A DNA stretch of 64,000 bases from positions 16,042,209-16,106,208 of the forward strand of contig NC_135565.1 of the NCBI RefSeq assembly GCF_964340395.1, read 5' to 3'. Positions 1 to 11,391 of this stretch are shown piece after piece; position 1 is the stretch's first letter; every line of letters begins with the position of its first letter. This DNA comes from Glandiceps talaboti. Lineage: Eukaryota > Hemichordata > Enteropneusta > Spengelidae. The notes beneath the pieces are model-generated. The model saw only the letters and a list, made by a program, of their open reading frames with translations. It was not told the origin of the DNA and ran no database searches. The position numbers were made by a program, and so were the translations under genes.

Positions 1-488
1 TTTCAGAAGGACCACAAGTTTCGAAGGCGGGATGCGTAGAAGATAGTTTGGGAGATAGCGGTGTCGGTATGAATGGTGAGCAATGTACCGAGTCGGAGGT
101 ACAAAGCCACGACGACGAAGATGATTACTGGCCCGATTACCAGTCGGTTTATAGCGACCAATGCTTCACTAGTTGTACAAACCTGGGTGACAGTTTGGAC
201 AGCAGTGACGATACCAATTTCAATTCGTTACATCGTGCTACGTCACTTCCTGTTCTAAATACTACACCACTATATAAGGACAGTAGGAAACGACCGTCAG
301 CTGGCGATGATACGAAAGTTGATGATTTCCCAGTGAGATTCCGTTCACGGATGTGGGGCCATTTTAGACGAAAGAGGGTGTATGGAAAATTTAAGGCATC
401 GAAAGTATGTCAAAGAAAGTATAAACACGTTCCCCATAGTGAAGCAGAAAGTCAACCATTGCTAAAAGAGAAGGAAAATCTCCAATAA
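1..488 (+). CDS. 3'-terminal coding exon of an unrecognised protein (partial)
   Basis: The reading frame is open from the window edge to a TAA at 486-488. A tttcag at bases 1-6 looks like a splice acceptor, so the exon may begin at base 7. The predicted tail of about 160 residues has an acidic, Ser/Asp-rich first half (EDDYWPDYQSVYSD and DSLDSSDDTNF), a basic patch (FRSRMWGHFRRKRVYGKFK) and a C-terminal acidic dileucine-like motif (SEAESQPLL). This composition resembles the cytoplasmic tail of a membrane protein, but no transmembrane segment or known domain is visible here. I do not recognise the family. The upstream part of the gene is outside the window. Confidence 0.6.
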   Translation, partial: SEGPQVSKAGCVEDSLGDSGVGMNGEQCTESEVQSHDDEDDYWPDYQSVYSDQCFTSCTNLGDSLDSSDDTNFNSLHRATSLPVLNTTPLYKDSRKRPSAGDDTKVDDFPVRFRSRMWGHFRRKRVYGKFKASKVCQRKYKHVPHSEAESQPLLKEKENLQ

Positions 489-835
489 CTGAGAATTGTT
501 GTCGGCGAGGTAGATTCATAGATTTAGATAAAAAGGAAAGTGATAAAACAAATGCTATTTCTTTTTAAATGGTCTGCATAAGACCAAATTTAAAAAAAAT
601 GACGTTTCTGATAATCCAACCTTCCCTTAGGTTAGTTTAAGCCTCTGATCCTAAACATCTTTTTAACATTCCAAACAAAAAGATAAGGAATTCTTTGTCT
701 TCTTGACCTTCATGTACATCTGTTTTCTTTCCTCAGCGATGCCTATATATATTTCATCAAACTATCAAGGAAGAAGTCTTCTGGCTTACTTTTTCTTTGT
801 TTTTGAGTCGAAGCAATAATTGTGAAAAACAAATG

Positions 836-950
836 AAATGATAAAATAAAATAAAATAAAATACCCACCTACCTACCCTATTTTCTGAAGCCATGTTATC
901 GGCATCACACAGCTAAGCTAATTTTTTTTCGCCTAATGTACAACTTATAC
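836..950 (+). repeat. Short dispersed repeat beginning with (AAAAT)n, copy 1
   Basis: An (AAAAT)n run is followed by a CTACCTACCC-type segment, a CCTATT stretch and a T-run leading to gCCTAATG. The same order of landmarks recurs at 8680-8775 in the same orientation, so this is a dispersed element rather than chance low complexity. The A-rich run could also supply polyadenylation signals for the gene ending at 488. Confidence 0.5.
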
Positions 951-2460
951 CTAGCGAGCATATATTTTATATATTATTGTTTCTTTAATTATCATTATAT
1001 GCTTTGGAAACTAACGTCACTAGTACTCGTTACACTGTCGGGAGATCCACAGAACCCTTCCGTACACCCTCCTGCAGTTTGATAGTTTTAAAAATTTGCA
1101 CAATTAGTGTCGTCAGTTTGCCAGACAAAATAACTAGTTTTGACAATGGATAACCACTTCAAAGACGACAATTTTACAGAAACAGATATTCGGATGTATA
1201 TTTTTTCGAGAAGTGATGCACCAGTCTGAAAATATCGATATACACTTGAGAGATGCGATATTTAGGCATGTATTTGACATATAATTATAACTTTCAGGCT
1301 CTTTTTTGTGTGTCTGTTGACAGACACATGGACGTGTAATCTTGCTTTCTTGTGATTCCCTTATACAAATACAAATTATGTTGCAGTAATTGAATTTAAG
1401 TAAACTTACTAGATGTGATGAATACAATATGGCAAAACACTTTCATATATATTTATATCATTTCCAGTGAAACCTCTAAAGCAAGATGACGGTCCCAATA
1501 TTAATGTTGGTAGATATCTAGATATTTGAAGGGTGACGTTGACTTTAATATTTGCTGAGAATTGATTCATGAGAACGTGTCATGGTGAAAATCGTACCTT
1601 TTTTAGGAAAATCATGGAATGTAAATGTGAAAATTGTGGTACTTTATTAGGATGAATAAATTGTTGATTTTCTGACCAGTTTTCTTTTCTTATGGACCAG
1701 TCGGGTTCTCTCTTCAGGGGTGGAGTGGTTATTGGTATTGATACAACCAAAGATTCTCTGATCCATCCCATGAAAAAGTTATGGTGTAGGCCGAAACCTC
1801 ATAACAAATTATAAAAAAACAGGACACCCAGTCCATAGAAACGTGTGATCCGCGAGTGTTTAAGAATATTGTAAACTGTTATTATATTTTCGATTTTCTT
1901 TTCTTCTTCTGTGACATTATTAAAGGATAGCAAAGGTCATGCTGTTTTTATCTTTCAAAAGGTGCATTTTCATCTACTTATGGGAGCCAGAAAAATCTGT
2001 AAAATTTCAACCCTGCATCTGTTCGATATCTCTAAAATAGTTCTCAATTTGATAAACCTGACTTGGAAGAGTCCTGCTGTAAACTGGACCGAGGCATGTT
2101 TGGTAGAACTCAAACCAGGGATTCTGGCACAACATATACACAATTCAATGTTGTGAAAGCACATTTTATGCTAACACACACGAAAACGATTTTAATCCTA
2201 TCATAGCCATGCATCGACATACACCAGAAAAGTCTAATCGAGGTTTATGTGAGTTTTTCATCATATTTTTTTTTTTAAAACAGTTAAACCCAAGCTGTGC
2301 CACTTGATTAATTGTCACTAGCAGTAATACAACAAAATTTGATCGAATGTAGCTCTAAGCCTGTCTCAAGCTGTGATAAAACTACCTACTAACAGCCATT
2401 TTCTCTATTGGTCACAGGTCTAATCTTTCACTCTCTGCTTTTTAATTGTAAACAAATTGT
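951..2460. other. Non-coding spacer, nothing recognised
   Basis: AT-rich sequence between the 3' end of the first gene and the 3' end of the NXPE-type gene. The short open frames here have neither good splice sites nor protein-like composition, and I see no repeat structure worth naming. Confidence 0.5.
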
Positions 2461-2617
2461 TAATAAGGACAAGGCTGGGTGGTGGACTACACAGATTACA
2501 TGACACACTTGTAATTGTATTTAATTTATGCAGCAGATACGTCAAGTTTACTGCCTGTGTATATATGTGTCATATGTCATATGTGTAGTGGACAAACCAG
2601 CCTTGTCCTTATCAAGT
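2461..2617. repeat. Small inverted repeat (possible foldback fragment)
   Basis: ATAAGGACAAGGCTGG followed by a GTCCACTACACA-type tail occurs near 2463-2492. The same sequence lies in inverted orientation near 2578-2612, leaving a loop of about 85 bases. It sits just downstream of the NXPE stop codon and could be a small MITE or a hairpin in that gene's 3' UTR. Confidence 0.55.
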
Positions 2618-2764
2618 AAATTGAGCTTTTCTTATCTAATTTACATTTTTTGAAGAAAAACCCTCCTTTGCACCACAATTGAGAGATCGTCCGCTTTACA
2701 TATTTCCTAACCTGAAGACGTAAAATAACAGGAAATGTATGATAATCTATACATATCACCATGG

Positions 2765-5700
2765 TTACTTCACCATGTCAGGACAAATATAAGATAACAT
2801 GAGATGAAATTCTTGATTGATAACATACATGGGCATGTGGATAGTGTTTCTGGCAGAATGTGACAAAACCAAATCCCAGATATCGAAGAACCGGACACCG
2901 ATGCCACCAAACACTCGACGGATCATTCTATCCATGTCATAAAATATGTAGTTGGCGCTATGTACCGACTGTGTAGAAGTGAGGTTGTCCCTAGGGTGTG
3001 CTAGTTTTATGATAACAATGGCACTGGGGCATCTTTTCAACAGTCTCAGAACGGCAAATTTGATCCCAAAGAGTCTATCTAAATAAGCGCTAGTCGTCCA
3101 GCCTGCAAAATGGAAACACGCATTCATTATTACAACAGGCGTCATTGCATGGCAATCATGTATGCCATCAATATAGTCAGCTTCGAATATGAAATTTTCA
3201 ATCGCCTGGATAGGGGAACCAGCTCTTAAAAGAACGTATTTCTTAGTGAAGTTAGCATTGCGAAGAGGGCCTAGGAATCTAGTTATTTGTGCCAGGGTGG
3301 AATCTCCATAGAAGTACAAATGTTTTCCTAACAGACACTTCTCCATGTCTTCCTCCAGCCATTGTTGACTGCGACACATTAGAGGTACGAAGGTCAGGTT
3401 GTCTTTCCAATAACCACTGGACAATGTAACTGGCAAATCAGGTCCACACTGGGGAGTTCAGGTGACACGAGGGAATCTTTAAGAAAACAAAAAAATACAG
3501 ATTGGCCAATATTGATATCTACTAGTATTGTTATTCACATCTGTTATGTTCATCCTTATCTTCCAAAAGAGCTTATGGCTACAAAAATGTAATGAAACGA
3601 AACGAAACGAAATGAAACAAAACGAAGTGAAACGAAATGAAATGAAACGATAAGAAATGAATTGAAATGACTGAAATTATTGTAGGGGATAATCTGTTAA
3701 ATAAATTTAATTGTCACTTCACTAGAAATTCCGTTTTTGTTTGGTTTTATTCATTTCATTTTGATTCATTTAGCCAAATACCATAGGCTGACATGACATG
3801 CCTTTGGTTCGTTTGAAGTATTGTTTCGTTTCGTTTCGTTTCATATAGTTTCGTTTTATTTCGTTCCTGCCCATTCGATTTTATTTCGTTTTGTTCCGTT
3901 CTGTTTTATTGCATTCTGTTTCATTTCATTGCTTACTTGCCATGCATTGCATTGCACTGTGTTGTGTTTCGTGTCGTGTACGTCGTTTCATTGCATATAA
4001 TCAGCACCTATCTTATTCACAAGCAAGCCTACAAGTATGTCAAGTTTTGGAGATTAATATTTAAAAAAAAAAACATTATTATTCAAATATAGACAGTCTT
4101 ACCATTAATTTTAATGTTGATCGGTTTTCCTATGTATGAATTCTCTTGTCTATGTACAAAATAACAAAGAATGAAAACATCGGTAAGGTTATATTTCTTT
4201 AAATTCTCGAATTTTCCATGACATTATTTTTTAATCTTCCAAAATAAGGTGACAACGAACATCTTTCAAGTCAAAAGTTGTCAATACAATTTAAACACCT
4301 TACTATGTATATCAATTTAAACACCCCATCATCCATGATTTAAAAAAAATTCCTTATGCTTCTTCAATCAACTATTCTTAAAATCCGGTCAGTGAATTTG
4401 ATTAAATGTGATAAACTAAAGAAAGGTTGAAAGCAGTCAGAAGTTCTCAAAAAACACTCGCCAACTTGGACTGTGTAAAAGTAATGGCGATAGTTACAAC
4501 ATCATAGAATTTCATGACGCGAGAGTGCAAGTGTGGCGTACTTGGGATTTGCACCAGTCTTTGCAGTGTTCTATGCGGTAGTACTTTCATAAGCCTAGCG
4601 AGTGACAGTGCAATAGAAAACACTGCAAGCACAAGAGCAAATACCCCCGAGCACGACACTGGAACTCACGTGGCATGTGGTTCTGTTATTATTCCATACG
4701 TTCATCGGTAACAACAAATTCCCGGTAAAACTGACACGATATATCTGATCACGCGCTTTCGTGTTCAACGAACGATCTGTAGAACCAGTAAACACGGGAT
4801 GCTGTGACGTATACTGACCACAGTATATATCCAGTGTTTTTTGTTCGAATGCACTAAACTTTACTAGCGATTGGTATCTCTGTACAATCTTCTTACCTTC
4901 TGAAAAGATGCGACATTCTCTGAATATCCTCTGCAGTGGTGTTCTCCATGAAACCTAAATCATGACTTGTGGTACTTAAGGCCTTACATGGTAAGTTGTC
5001 TGGCTTCTCACAAATTAAGGCTGTTTTCCCCAATGACAGTGGATTGACATAGTAGCACTTATCTTCCCAGATTCCTTCATTTGTTATTGTACATGTTTTC
5101 GACTCGTGTAGTTTACCATCAGTGAAGTTGGCTGTCCACTGAAGGTGCTTGCTGCCAACTCCTCTTAAATAATTGAGGAAAGAGATGCCTTCGCGATAAT
5201 GTATCAAATTTACTGTTATGATTGCATCCCCCTTCCATCCAGCATAGAAATATATACTGTAGGTACCATTTCCATAATCTATTACCCTTCCTGCAGTTCC
5301 TGTACAGCGCTTTTTATTCAACATAACCGCACTGAGAAAGTCACCTCCACGCAAACGTCTGTTGCCATAGTTATCATAAGATTCCATGACAGCATGGACA
5401 TAATCACCCTTTCTAACATTATCCCTGGAAGCAAGGAACAACCTATAAGAGATAGAAATAGATCAATGTTAGCAGAGGATGTATTTACAAGACAAGGAAA
5501 TAAACTAGAAATGAAGGACTGGAATGAAAGACTGACAAAGAAATGGCTAGAATCTATTTTTACAAACATTAGTGTTGAGTTGAATGAATAAAGGTTTGGG
5601 AGGGGCTATATATAAAGAGATGACTTTAACCCCTCTCGACTGATAAGCTTAAAGGGGTGGGATGGGGCGATGATAACACACATTATATCCTAATCTGGGA

Positions 5701-6763
5701 CCCCATAAGAAAACCAGATTTCTATTGTGGACTGGGTCCTAACCAAACACTTACAACTAACTCATGAATTCGTATGACACGGAAATGGAAGCACAATTAA
5801 AGGTCCAACTGTGTGTTCCATCCTGTGATGAACAAAACAGCAGTAGAGGAAAACACGGCAGAAATATGGGGTAACTAAGCAGCACTCTAAAAGCCTCGGG
5901 AGTAACTTTGAAATGTTCTTACTTTGATTTGGAAATAGATAGCAATCCAAGAGAACCATATCCTGAATTAAACGTTTTCATTTTTGCATCCAATTTCCAG
6001 TTCATCAAATCCCAATTTATGTTGCTGTAAGACCACTCAAATTCCTCAATAATATTCATCCAATCCATCCCAAAGTGACTGTAGTTTATATACGGAAATA
6101 AGTTGGCACGGAGAATTGAATTTCTTTTTCCAATAGTTACAGCGTTTGATTGATTTCTCTGAGTTACCACATCTTTACTACATCCCCATACTGGTACTTT
6201 TCTAACTTCAGGAACCGTCATCCTAGTAACCCTCTAGAAAATTTAAAAGTACAAGAGATGTTTCGTCATATTGTTGTAGATTTTTTATCCTCATTCACTT
6301 CAGTTGACCTTGTGACTCATTGACTATATTATATGCACTAGTGTTACGCAATGGCATAGTGTCATTTATTCTCTTTGCTCTCTGCAGAAAAATAACGGAC
6401 AAGTTGATTAGCTGTGACATTGTCTCCTAAAATTCGTCAGTTTGTATGGTCGTACTTGACCAAGAAAGCTCATTTGGGTTGTTCCGGCAGGTCTATAAAA
6501 CAGCACGGTGTCACAAGAAGCTGGATGATTTGTCCTTGTAATGATCTAAAGCAGAAGTCCGTCTTTTATCATTATTTCATTGCACACAAACTAACCATGC
6601 CATTTCATGAACAAGAGCTACGTCCATAAACAATTTGTCCCCCAAATCTATGACAAGTGACAATACGTACCATGTTTTCCAAAAGGACACCAGCAAAAAA
6701 TACAATGACCAAAAAGACAAGTTCAGTCTGAAAAGTAACCTTCTTTCGTGCGGATAGAGTCAT
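2765..6763 (-). CDS. NXPE-family protein (neurexophilin and PC-esterase domain), five exons
   Basis: Proposed exons are 6763-6671, 6233-5923, 5442-4897, 4149-4103 and 3476-2765, all with GT/AG junctions. Exon 1 encodes a short cytoplasmic end and a hydrophobic signal anchor (LVFLVIVFFAGVLL), as expected for a type II secretory-pathway protein. Exon 3 carries the NXPE immunoglobulin/filamin-like domain (KGDYVHAVMESYDNYGNRR, GGDFLSA, DYGNGTYSIYFYAGWKGDA). Exon 5 carries the family C-terminal region: CGPDLPVTLSSGYW, the esterase-like GDS motif in LYFYGDSTLAQ, and the FFDIWDLVLSH segment with its Asp and His. The total of about 569 codons is close to the usual NXPE length. Exons 1-4 join in phase, but exon 4 enters exon 5 in a frame one base off from the conserved CGPDLP frame. 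A single base appears to be missing near the C-run at 3451-3454. This could be an assembly error, a polymorphism or a decaying gene. Family membership is clear; substrate is unknown. Confidence 0.85.
3590..3930. repeat. Two opposed (GAAAC)n-type arrays in the NXPE intron
   Basis: A degenerate array of GAAAC/GAAAT units runs over 3590-3671. Its complement (GTTTC-type units) runs over about 3821-3930. The opposed arrays could fold back on each other within intron 4 of the NXPE-type gene. Confidence 0.75.
4490..4710. mobile_element. Palindromic MITE, family FB-2, copy 1
   Basis: Two arms are inverted copies of each other. One reads, on the minus strand, AGAACCACATGCCACGTGAG and onward; the other carries the same series of landmarks from the opposite end (CATGACGCG, GTGTGGCGTACT, GGGATTTGCAC). 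A second diverged copy lies at 51328-51530. It lies in NXPE intron 3. The open frames inside it are not conserved between copies, so it is treated as non-coding. Confidence 0.7.
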
Positions 6764-7599
6764 ATTTTTGAATAAACCACTGCAGCAACTACACATAAAA
6801 GTCGCTCTCTGCTAAACGTATACATGCACGTTCACAATTTGGTATATTACGTGGCAATCTGGTAACAGAATTAATTGATATTCAACGAGAATGTGTCCAA
6901 TTCATCTACTGGGAGAAACCACATTAAAGTATATATGATTTATAAATCACAAACCACTTCATAGATGCAGCTGCTTCAGAAAATACACACCGGTATTGTG
7001 TTTGTATGTTTAATTGATTGATTCATTGTTTGTTTGCCGTATTAAAGACAGAGGGTATTATAATTAATAAATGGAAATTATGATGCAATGCATCGATTAA
7101 AGGTGATTCTAAATTCCACATGCCACAGCTTGTCCTCAATATTGTCCTCAATGTGTGTCTTAACCAGAACATGCAAAGCTGACTATTCGAAAATCCATAT
7201 TGAGCGATAAAAACGTCAATATACGCAATCGCCGCGCCGCCGGCCGACCCCAGCAGGTATGGACTTCAGTTACACTGCCTATTGTTCTCGCGTTTGTTAC
7301 TTATGATGTCATAGGAGAAAGCAATGGTAGACAGGGTGCAGAGAGCATGCTAGAGATGATTTGATATAATCTGCTTTTTGTGATTGAATAAAACTAATTT
7401 TTATTTTATTTTTCTTTCCCTGGCTAGACTTTTCTTCCAACTGAATATTCAATGTCTTAATTGGCTGAATAAAGACACTTTCTTCTAAATTCCCTTTCTC
7501 AAAATGATAATTTATGATTAATTCTAAACCTTATAATTCCCAACATATGAGTTCCTATCACAGTTTACCAACCATATTATCTACTGGGAGATTATCACA
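6764..7599. other. Upstream region of the NXPE-type gene
   Basis: This non-coding stretch lies 5' of the minus-strand start at 6763. A short GC-rich patch with several CpGs lies at 7228-7256, unusual for its surroundings, and is followed by a donor-like CAG/GTATGG. It may mark a promoter or a non-coding first exon. No TATA box or conserved site can be assigned with confidence. Confidence 0.3.
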
Positions 7600-8039
7600 C
7601 CAAATTAGTCTGGTTTCTGACGTGACGACGGTATTCCGATTTTACACTATGATACATCTTCACACATTACGTCTAGTCACGTGGTCTAATCAATCTCGTT
7701 ACTCAATGCGTTAATTGTGATTCGGCCCCATGCTGGGTGAAGTGAAAATGGAGCATGTCAGTAGTAATCCATCACATATTGACAGGCTGTCATAATCGCT
7801 TATCAATATTCATTTGGTACAGCTGTTTCGACTATCGCGAGAATTTATGCAATGTTCAACAGAACTCCATCTCCAGTAAAATCACGTGGGGACGCGACGA
7901 CGTCATCATGTTTATATGAACACTGTAGGGAGGAGCACTGAATCCTGTGCGAGAGTAACGAGATTGATTAGAGGCAACGTGTGAAGATAACGTAGTGTAA
8001 AATCGGAATACGATCGTCAGGAACTAGACCACGCCAAAT
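7600..8039. mobile_element. Foldback element with about 90-105-base inverted arms
   Basis: The left arm (about 7600-7705) and right arm (about 7953-8039) are inverted copies. Both contain TATTCCGATTTTACACTA, a CTTCACAC segment and TAATCAATCTCGTTACTC in the same order when the right arm is reverse-complemented. The arms enclose about 245 bases without a coding frame. This is the build of a non-autonomous DNA transposon with long terminal inverted repeats. The left arm holds an extra short segment. Confidence 0.7.
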
Positions 8040-8679
8040 CACAGACAAGTATGAAATTACTTGTCTGTGACGAAATAGACATGCGATTGAATACTGATTG
8101 GGTGTCATGTTAACATTACATCTAATCAGTATGTATTTGCATAATGTTTATATTAAACATACATTCGCATCAATCATGGATGTATTAGGGGAAAATACAT
8201 CCATACATCAATTAATCATAATGCACAATTATTAAAATTGCATGGAAATTAAGTCTTTAACTTTAAAACGAACGCACAACAAAGTAAACGTGATGTCCAT
8301 CTATAGCTTTTGGCTGTCGTTCAGAGTAACCATGCATTGGAGTCACAAAGACTGTTGTCATAAATATTGTTCAATCATATAGCATTCTATGAATACATCG
8401 TGATATTTGATTCGTTTGTTTCCTAAGCTGTATATCTCTGATGCTGCGATTTGTTAAAACTTCTTCCAATGAATATTAACTATGCTTGTTGTATATCATC
8501 GCAATACCAGAGAAACCATGCAAGTTTTAGATGCGTAAATCGGTGATGAAAACCTGAGACTAACCTTTATTCTTCCAATCTGTAATGGATGTACATCTGA
8601 TAGGAAGAAATAAAATAACACAGAGGCCATTTGCAAAACATTGGAAATCCTGAACTAGACACTCACATAGAAAAAAAAT
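8040..8679. other. Non-coding spacer, nothing recognised
   Basis: AT-rich sequence with a small perfect hairpin at its left end (CACAGACAAGT / ACTTGTCTGTG, 8041-8070). No coding potential is evident. Confidence 0.4.
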
Positions 8680-8775
8680 ACAAATAAAATAAAATAAAAA
8701 AATCTACCTACCCCACCTATTCTAAATTTGAACGTAACCGGAACCGCACAATTTTTTTTATTAGGCCTAATGGTA
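8680..8775 (+). repeat. Short dispersed repeat with (AAAAT)n, copy 2
   Basis: Same order of landmarks as 836-950: an AAATAAAATAAAAT run, CTACCTACCCCACCTATT, a T-run and GGCCTAATG. The two copies are moderately diverged. Confidence 0.5.
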
Positions 8776-8797
8776 GCGCTTTCTATTGGACCCCGCG

Positions 8798-9230
8798 TCA
8801 ATTGGACCTACGTCAATTGGACCTTGGCTCAATATAACTTTACGCAAGCAATTTGCTCAACTTTAACTTTTTGGTTGGTTGGTTGGTTGGTTGGTTGACA
8901 AAGTCACGGTAAATCAGTTGAAATTGACTGGATTTAATGTGTATATACTGGGAATCCGACTGCAGTTGATTAAACACTGACAACATTAAGCACTGACTTG
9001 CCAGCACATTGCATGCAAGGTTGCATTTTGCCGTGTCGATACTACTATCTGACTAATAATTGCCCCCATATTTGCTAGTAATAACAAAACGTGTAATTGT
9101 AAAACATGTTGCTTATAACATGGCGTCCCGTAGAGTGACTAACCTTACTTCTTTCTGTTTTGCATATCGTAAACTACCCTCGCAGAGTCCTTGGGTCCAA
9201 TTGAATTGGGGTTAATTGTCCAAGTACCAT
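8798..9230. repeat. Possible element bounded by inverted GTCCAATTGA motifs
   Basis: TCAATTGGAC occurs twice at 8806-8823 and its complement GTCCAATTGA appears near 9197, followed by related TTAATTGTCC. A (GGTT)n run lies inside at about 8872-8898. The ends could be terminal inverted repeats of a degraded non-autonomous element, but they are short. Confidence 0.35.
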
Positions 9231-9239
9231 GGTAGCTCA

Positions 9240-9370
9240 CGCAAATAAAGTGTAGCAATGTCGGTAAAGATGTTTGTCACGCCAGACGATTGACGAAACG
9301 CTAGATTTTTGTCCAGTCAGACGATAAAATGTAGCAATGTTAATGAGATTTTTGTCCAGCCAGGTGATCT
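9240..9370. repeat. Short tandem duplication
   Basis: AGTGTAGCAATGT and ATGTAGCAATGT, each near a GATTTTTGTCCAG/GTTTGTCACG type segment, show two to three imperfect units of about 50-70 bases. Confidence 0.45.
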
Positions 9371-9654
9371 AGTGGGCACAAACGATACAATTAATTGCAC
9401 TGAGTACAGTCCAGGGCCAGTTCCCTAGAGGTGTTGCTGTATGGTTTATACCCAAGCCCAAACATAATCATGCTGTGCGTTTATGAAATGGCACAATACC
9501 CACTTGCTAACGGATGGAGTGAAACATCTCATTTTGTTATTTTGCTAGATATAATGACTTACTCAAAAAATACCACCAATGGCGTTGTACCACAACTGTA
9601 CAGTTTCTAAAATTGTTTATCCATATGGTAGTTAACAATAAGTGGTCATTTGTT

Positions 9655-10650
9655 GAATGACTATCCAGTTGCCTATCCAACCATGTTGCTATCTTTATGA
9701 TATATGCTATCATTTGGCTGTTGCTATGGGCGTGGTCATGTTGTTAGATATATTTGCATACATTTTTGTATGTTTTTGTTCACTTGTGTATGAATTCCTG
9801 ATATTATCTTTGCAATATACGTGATCATTTGGCTGTTGCTATGGGCATGGTCTTGTTGCTAGGCACATTTGCATACATTTTTTGAATGTTTATTCATTTG
9901 TCTTTCTATTCCTGTTATCTTTGTGAAATACACGACCGTTTGGCTGTTGCTATGGGCGTGGTCATGGTTGCTAGGGTATTTGCATACAATTTTTGAATGT
10001 TTACTCATTTGCCTACCAGATGATGTTGTTATTTGACCAAAATATACTGCTATTTGGTTGTTGCTAAGGGCGTGGTCAAGGTCGCTAGGGCCAATTTTGT
10101 CAGTGTTTTGAAGAAAATCTGCAGAATAACACTTTCAGAAACATCTCACCAAGTTTCAGACTCAGTGACCAAGTACTTTTTGAGATATAAGTTTTTGACC
10201 AAAGATGAACATTTTTACACCTAATTTGCATATCACTCATGGAATCACTGTATGCTTAATATTTCTTCGTCCATACATCCCTAGATACATTCCCATTAAA
10301 TTTCAGCCTAATCTGCTCAGTAGTTTTGGAATTATAGATTTTTAACCAAAAAGACACATTTTTAGCCCTAATTTGCATATCACTGATGGAATCATCATGT
10401 CATGAACAAATCTTACTTTACACCCCTTTAAGAATGTTCCCACCAAATTTCGCACCAATCTGCCCAGTAGTTTCTGAGTTCAAGTTTTTCGACCAAAAAT
10501 CACATTTTTTGACCCAAATCACACACCTGTGATGCAATCATTTGATTTGAACAATTTCCCAACTAGACACCCAAGGTAATGGACCCACCAAATATCATGG
10601 CAATCGGTTCTTGAAAAAAATAATAACAGTTATAACCACAGCTTCTCGGG
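9655..10650. repeat. Dispersed repeat with two internal tandem series
   Basis: Four units of about 114 bases each carry TTTGGCTGTTGCTATGGGCG near 9713, 9829, 9939 and 10053. They are followed by about three units of about 147 bases carrying TAATTTGCATATCACTGATG near 10223, 10369 and (diverged) 10517. The right part, including the AACTAGACACCC and CCAAATATCATGGCAAT segments, recurs at about 42270-42500. This is therefore one composite dispersed element with two different tandem blocks. No transposase frame is visible. Confidence 0.7.
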
Positions 10651-11391
10651 TCATTCTTTTTGTTTTACCCCTATCACATCATTGGTACTAAGACTGCATT
10701 AATATCCTGAGATCACCCTCTATGATGTAGTACAGAAGTCTTTATGAATGATGGGACACTAACAAAAGGGTCTGGTGTTGTAGGTTAATTTGACAACAGA
10801 ATGTTAAATGACACTGTTGATAAATAACATATTGTAAAATTAGAACTGTTTAAGAGCTGTAGCCTTTCAAGTAAAACATGGTCATCACGCTATTAGTTAT
10901 AATGTAACAACTGTTTTAATTAAATTGCTTCAAATACAGAGATTTTGAAAATTACACATCATATTGCACACAAAACTGATCTTGAAGTACAGCCTCTTTC
11001 TTTAGTTTCTCGTTAAAACATAAATGCTCCATCAGTTGCTGTAACTTGACATGAATTTCTTCACTTTTCACTTTCAACAGAGTGTCAGAATAACAGAGGT
11101 TGCTTATTTGGCAAAATTCATAATTTTTTTTTATTTCTTGTTCATTTTTATGTCTTAAATCTTCAATGAAGCAGGACCAGTTGAGTGAGAACAAGGAATC
11201 AAGCAAGAACAAATAGCATATGTGTATTATAATATCATGATATTGTGACCAAGAGTGGTATCATTGTTACCGAGTGTGGTTTTAATGTGACAATGTGACA
11301 TCAAGTGTCATGCTATTTTGACCGAGTGTGGTGTTGTCACTGACTTGTGTTATTAATGCTGGATGTAGTGTTATTGTCACTGACTGTGATC
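10651..11391. other. 3' flank of the ACCS-like gene
   Basis: Non-coding. Bases 11220-11390 contain short, degenerate ACCGAGTGTGGT / GTCACTGACT units. An open minus-strand frame at 10952-11212 has no recognisable domain or acceptor and is not called as a gene. The 3' UTR of the ACCS-like gene should lie here; a TTTATTTC at about 11133 would read as GAAATAAA on the minus strand. Confidence 0.35.

Noticed and set aside
4447-4659. Hydrophobic minus-strand frame (SGVFALVLAVFSIALSLARL) that looks like a membrane segment
   Set aside because: It lies inside the FB-2 palindromic MITE. The other copy keeps only part of the frame before a stop, and no NXPE exon phase fits.
10952-11212. Minus-strand frame of 86 residues downstream of the ACCS-like stop
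   Set aside because: No ATG-centred coding signal, no recognisable family, and it falls in the expected 3' UTR or flank.
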